From the NCBI GenBank assembly GCA_945982465.1, contig CAMFSB010000068.1, forward strand, positions 1 to 7,923: a stretch of 7,923 nucleotides of DNA. The letters run 5' to 3'. This document shows, in pieces, positions 6,719 through 7,923 of this stretch (its first letter is position 1; each line of letters begins with the position of its first letter). Source of the DNA: an uncultured Faecalibacterium sp. (GTDB lineage: Bacteria > Bacillota > Clostridia > Oscillospirales > Ruminococcaceae). A program made the position numbers and the translations under genes. Under the pieces are notes generated by a model. It was given only the letters and a program-made list of their open reading frames with translations. It had not been told where the DNA came from and searched no databases.

Positions 6719-6734
6719 GGCCGGTTTGCCGGCC
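6719..6734 (+). other. Small GC hairpin just after the binding-protein stop
   Basis: GGCCGG (6719-6724) pairs with CCGGCC (6729-6734) around TTTG, seven bases after the stop codon. No T-tract follows, so it is not an intrinsic terminator. It may help protect the upstream message from 3' exonucleases. Confidence 0.5.
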
Positions 6735-6768
6735 GTAATCGCGACACACTGACATTTTTCTCTTTCCT

Positions 6769-6813
6769 TTTCCCGGCCCTGCGGCGGTAAGCCGCCGCAG
6801 GGCAAGCGGGAAA
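6769..6813 (+). other. Long stable hairpin between binding protein and permease
   Basis: TTTCCCG (6769-6775) pairs with CGGGAAA (6807-6813) and, inside it, GCCCTGCGGCGG (6776-6787) pairs perfectly with CCGCCGCAGGGC (6792-6803) around a TAAG loop. Only a 3-base AAG bulge interrupts the 19 pairs. No T-tract follows on either strand, so a canonical terminator is excluded. Comparable hairpins after binding-protein genes stabilise the upstream message (known for malE-malF in enterobacteria); that role here is inferred. Confidence 0.7.
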
Positions 6814-6843
6814 CATCATGCGGTACCGATCCGAACCCCGGAT

Positions 6844-6874
6844 TCCGGCGCGTTTCGGCGCGCCGGATTTTTTT
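6844..6874 (+). terminator. Intrinsic terminator between binding protein and permease genes
   Basis: TCCGGCGCG (6844-6852) pairs perfectly with CGCGCCGGA (6859-6867) around a TTTCGG loop, followed at once by seven T (6868-6874). This is a textbook terminator. Both flanking genes belong to one transporter and read the same way, so it probably works as a partial terminator that lets some transcripts through, giving more binding protein than permease. The alternative is that the permease has its own promoter in 6875-6945, where none is evident. A small adjacent hairpin, ATCCG (6829-6833) with CGGAT (6839-6843), abuts the stem. Confidence 0.88.
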
Positions 6875-6899
6875 AGGCGATCCTCCCCCGGCCACAAGC

Positions 6900-6922
6900 G
6901 CCCTGCCCCTCCGCGGCAGGGC
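6900..6922 (+). other. GC hairpin in the permease leader
   Basis: GCCCTGCC (6900-6907) pairs with GGCAGGGC (6915-6922) around CCTCCGC. It ends 23 bases before the permease ribosome binding site (GGAG, 6946-6949). Its arms share GCCCTGC/GCAGGGC with the long hairpin at 6769-6813, so cross-pairing over the terminator is possible. Confidence 0.5.
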
Positions 6923-6958
6923 CGGCTGTGCAAATCTTATGGAATGGAGTGAGAAGAT

Positions 6959-7923
6959 TTGAGTTCCAATACCTTGAAAATGATCGGCAAACGCTTCGTC
7001 CAGTCCTGCATCACCATCGTACTGGTCACCCTGTTTGTCTTTATTTTGATCCAGCTGGTGCCCGGTAACCCGGTGGCCAACTACCTGGGCCCCACGGCTT
7101 CGCAGGAGCAGATCGACGCCATGACCCATGAATACGGCTTCGACCGCCCGGCCATCGTCCAGTACCTCGATTGGATCACCGGCCTGTTCCGCGGTACGAT
7201 GGGCAAATCGGTCAGCTACCAGAGCGAGATTGCCGACATCATCATCCCCCGCCTGAAAGTGACCCTGAGCATGGTGGTTCCGGCCTTCATTATCGGCACG
7301 CTGTCCGGCATTCTGCTGGGCGTGATCGCCGCCCTGAACCGTGGCAAGCCCATCGATACCGCCGTCTGCTTCTTCGCCAACGTGTTCGTTTCCATGCCCA
7401 TGTTCTGGATGGGTATGATGGGTATGCTGGTGCTGGGCCTGAAGCTGCGCGTGCTGCCTACCTCCGGCTACGTCCCCTTTGACCGCAACGCTTACGAATG
7501 GTTCCGGCACATGATCATGCCCATCCTCATTCAGGCGCTGGGCGTCAATGCAGGCTTTGTCCGTCTGACCCGTTCCTCCATGCTGGAGGTCATCCGGCAG
7601 GACTACGTCACCACCGCCCGCGCCAAGGGCGTTAAAAAGCGCGACGTGATCTTCAAGCATCAGCTGCGCAACTCCCTCATCCCCATCGTCACCGTCATGG
7701 GCAGCCGCCTGGGCACCATGGTGGGCAGCACGGTCCTGTTCGAAAGCCTGTTCGGCATCCCGGGTTTGGGCAGCGTGATGATGAACGGCATCAGCAACCG
7801 CGACTTTATGCTGGTGGCCAACGGCGTGCTGATCATCTCGATCTTCGTCGCCATCTGCAACCTGGTCGTTGACATCCTGTACCGCGTCATAGACCCCCGA
7901 ACCCGTAAACGACCAACACTCAA
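6959..7923 (+). CDS. ABC transporter permease, DppB/OppB-like (partial at the right edge)
   Basis: This inner-membrane channel subunit pairs with a second permease (DppC/OppC-like) and ATPases, presumably encoded just beyond the window, to import the substrate bound by the upstream lipoprotein. The visible 321 residues hold an N-terminal membrane segment (about 12-32), the LVPGNP motif (33-38), FDRPAIVQYLDWITGLFRG (61-79), several further hydrophobic segments from about 100 on, and a clear EAA loop, DYVTTARAKG followed by KHQLRNSLIP (215-242). Next comes the FGIPGLG motif (265-271). The reading frame ends in DPRTRKRPTL with no stop, and since family members usually end shortly after DPR, little is missing. 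The TTG at 6959 is chosen: GGAG (6946-6949) lies 9 bases upstream and a TGA at 6950-6952 closes the frame further left. The ATG at 6980 lacks a ribosome binding site. Family assignment is firm; the start is fairly likely. Confidence 0.92.
   Translation, partial: MSSNTLKMIGKRFVQSCITIVLVTLFVFILIQLVPGNPVANYLGPTASQEQIDAMTHEYGFDRPAIVQYLDWITGLFRGTMGKSVSYQSEIADIIIPRLKVTLSMVVPAFIIGTLSGILLGVIAALNRGKPIDTAVCFFANVFVSMPMFWMGMMGMLVLGLKLRVLPTSGYVPFDRNAYEWFRHMIMPILIQALGVNAGFVRLTRSSMLEVIRQDYVTTARAKGVKKRDVIFKHQLRNSLIPIVTVMGSRLGTMVGSTVLFESLFGIPGLGSVMMNGISNRDFMLVANGVLIISIFVAICNLVVDILYRVIDPRTRKRPTL

Noticed and set aside
3355..6933. Very long open frame on the minus strand (1192 codons) covering the lipoprotein and binding-protein genes
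   Set aside because: It runs through two well-supported plus-strand genes, two terminators and the intergenic region. Its translation is low-complexity, rich in His, Gln, Val and Gly, with no domain. Long antisense frames are expected opposite strongly GC-biased codons.
6939..6962. Seven-codon leader peptide MEWSEKI before the permease
   Set aside because: No ribosome binding site precedes its ATG and its own sequence contains the permease site; it is most likely chance, so it is not listed as a gene.
6626..7660. Minus-strand open frame of 344 codons opposite the permease
   Set aside because: It is antisense to the permease's EAA loop and membrane segments and crosses the terminator hairpins. 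The translation has no family features.
1..7923. CRISPR array, tRNA or rRNA genes, insertion sequence, phage attachment site, toxin-antitoxin pair
   Set aside because: I looked for each on both strands and saw no array of spaced repeats, no cloverleaf, no transposase or integrase, and no small gene pair in the gaps.

Overview
The window is GC-rich and carries only plus-strand genes. Its codon use, YesM/YesN-type two-component pair, family-5 peptide-type ABC transporter and lipoproteins with RR-containing signal peptides suggest a high-GC Clostridia, plausibly an Oscillospiraceae/Ruminococcaceae gut bacterium of the Gemmiger/Subdoligranulum/Faecalibacterium kind. That placement is inference from style; no marker gene is present.

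Layout. Bases 14-50 are a Rho-independent terminator closing an upstream unit. Bases 105-4800 hold three genes joined by two 4-bp ATGA stop/start overlaps: a membrane histidine kinase of the YesM/LytS (His_kinase, HATPase) type, an AraC-type response regulator of the YesN type, and a lipoprotein resembling family-1 (LplA-like) ABC solute-binding proteins. No sugar-type permease follows the lipoprotein. A strong terminator at 4837-4877 ends this unit, and its T-tract doubles as one arm of an 18-bp inverted repeat (4866-4916). A 300-bp intergenic region with short repeats (GAAAAGT four times; TGGAGCCAAC twice at an 18-bp period) leads to a family-5 (Dpp/Opp-like) solute-binding lipoprotein (5101-6711). 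A structured 247-bp gap with four hairpins, one of them a canonical terminator, separates it from a DppB/OppB-like permease (6959 to the window end). The permease uses a TTG start and is open at the right edge, probably missing only a few residues.

Working model. The first three genes look like a three-component sensory cassette in which an orphan binding lipoprotein delivers ligand information to the kinase, which signals to the AraC-type regulator. The obvious target is the adjacent peptide-type transporter operon, whose leader has repeats that could be operators. The terminator between the binding protein and the permease would give more binding protein than permease. The gene identities are well supported; the regulatory link and the substrate are inference. 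Nothing here proves a new system. The most unusual points are the orphan binding protein fused by overlap to the signalling genes, the altered signature residues in kinase and receiver, and the RNA-structure-rich intergenic regions.
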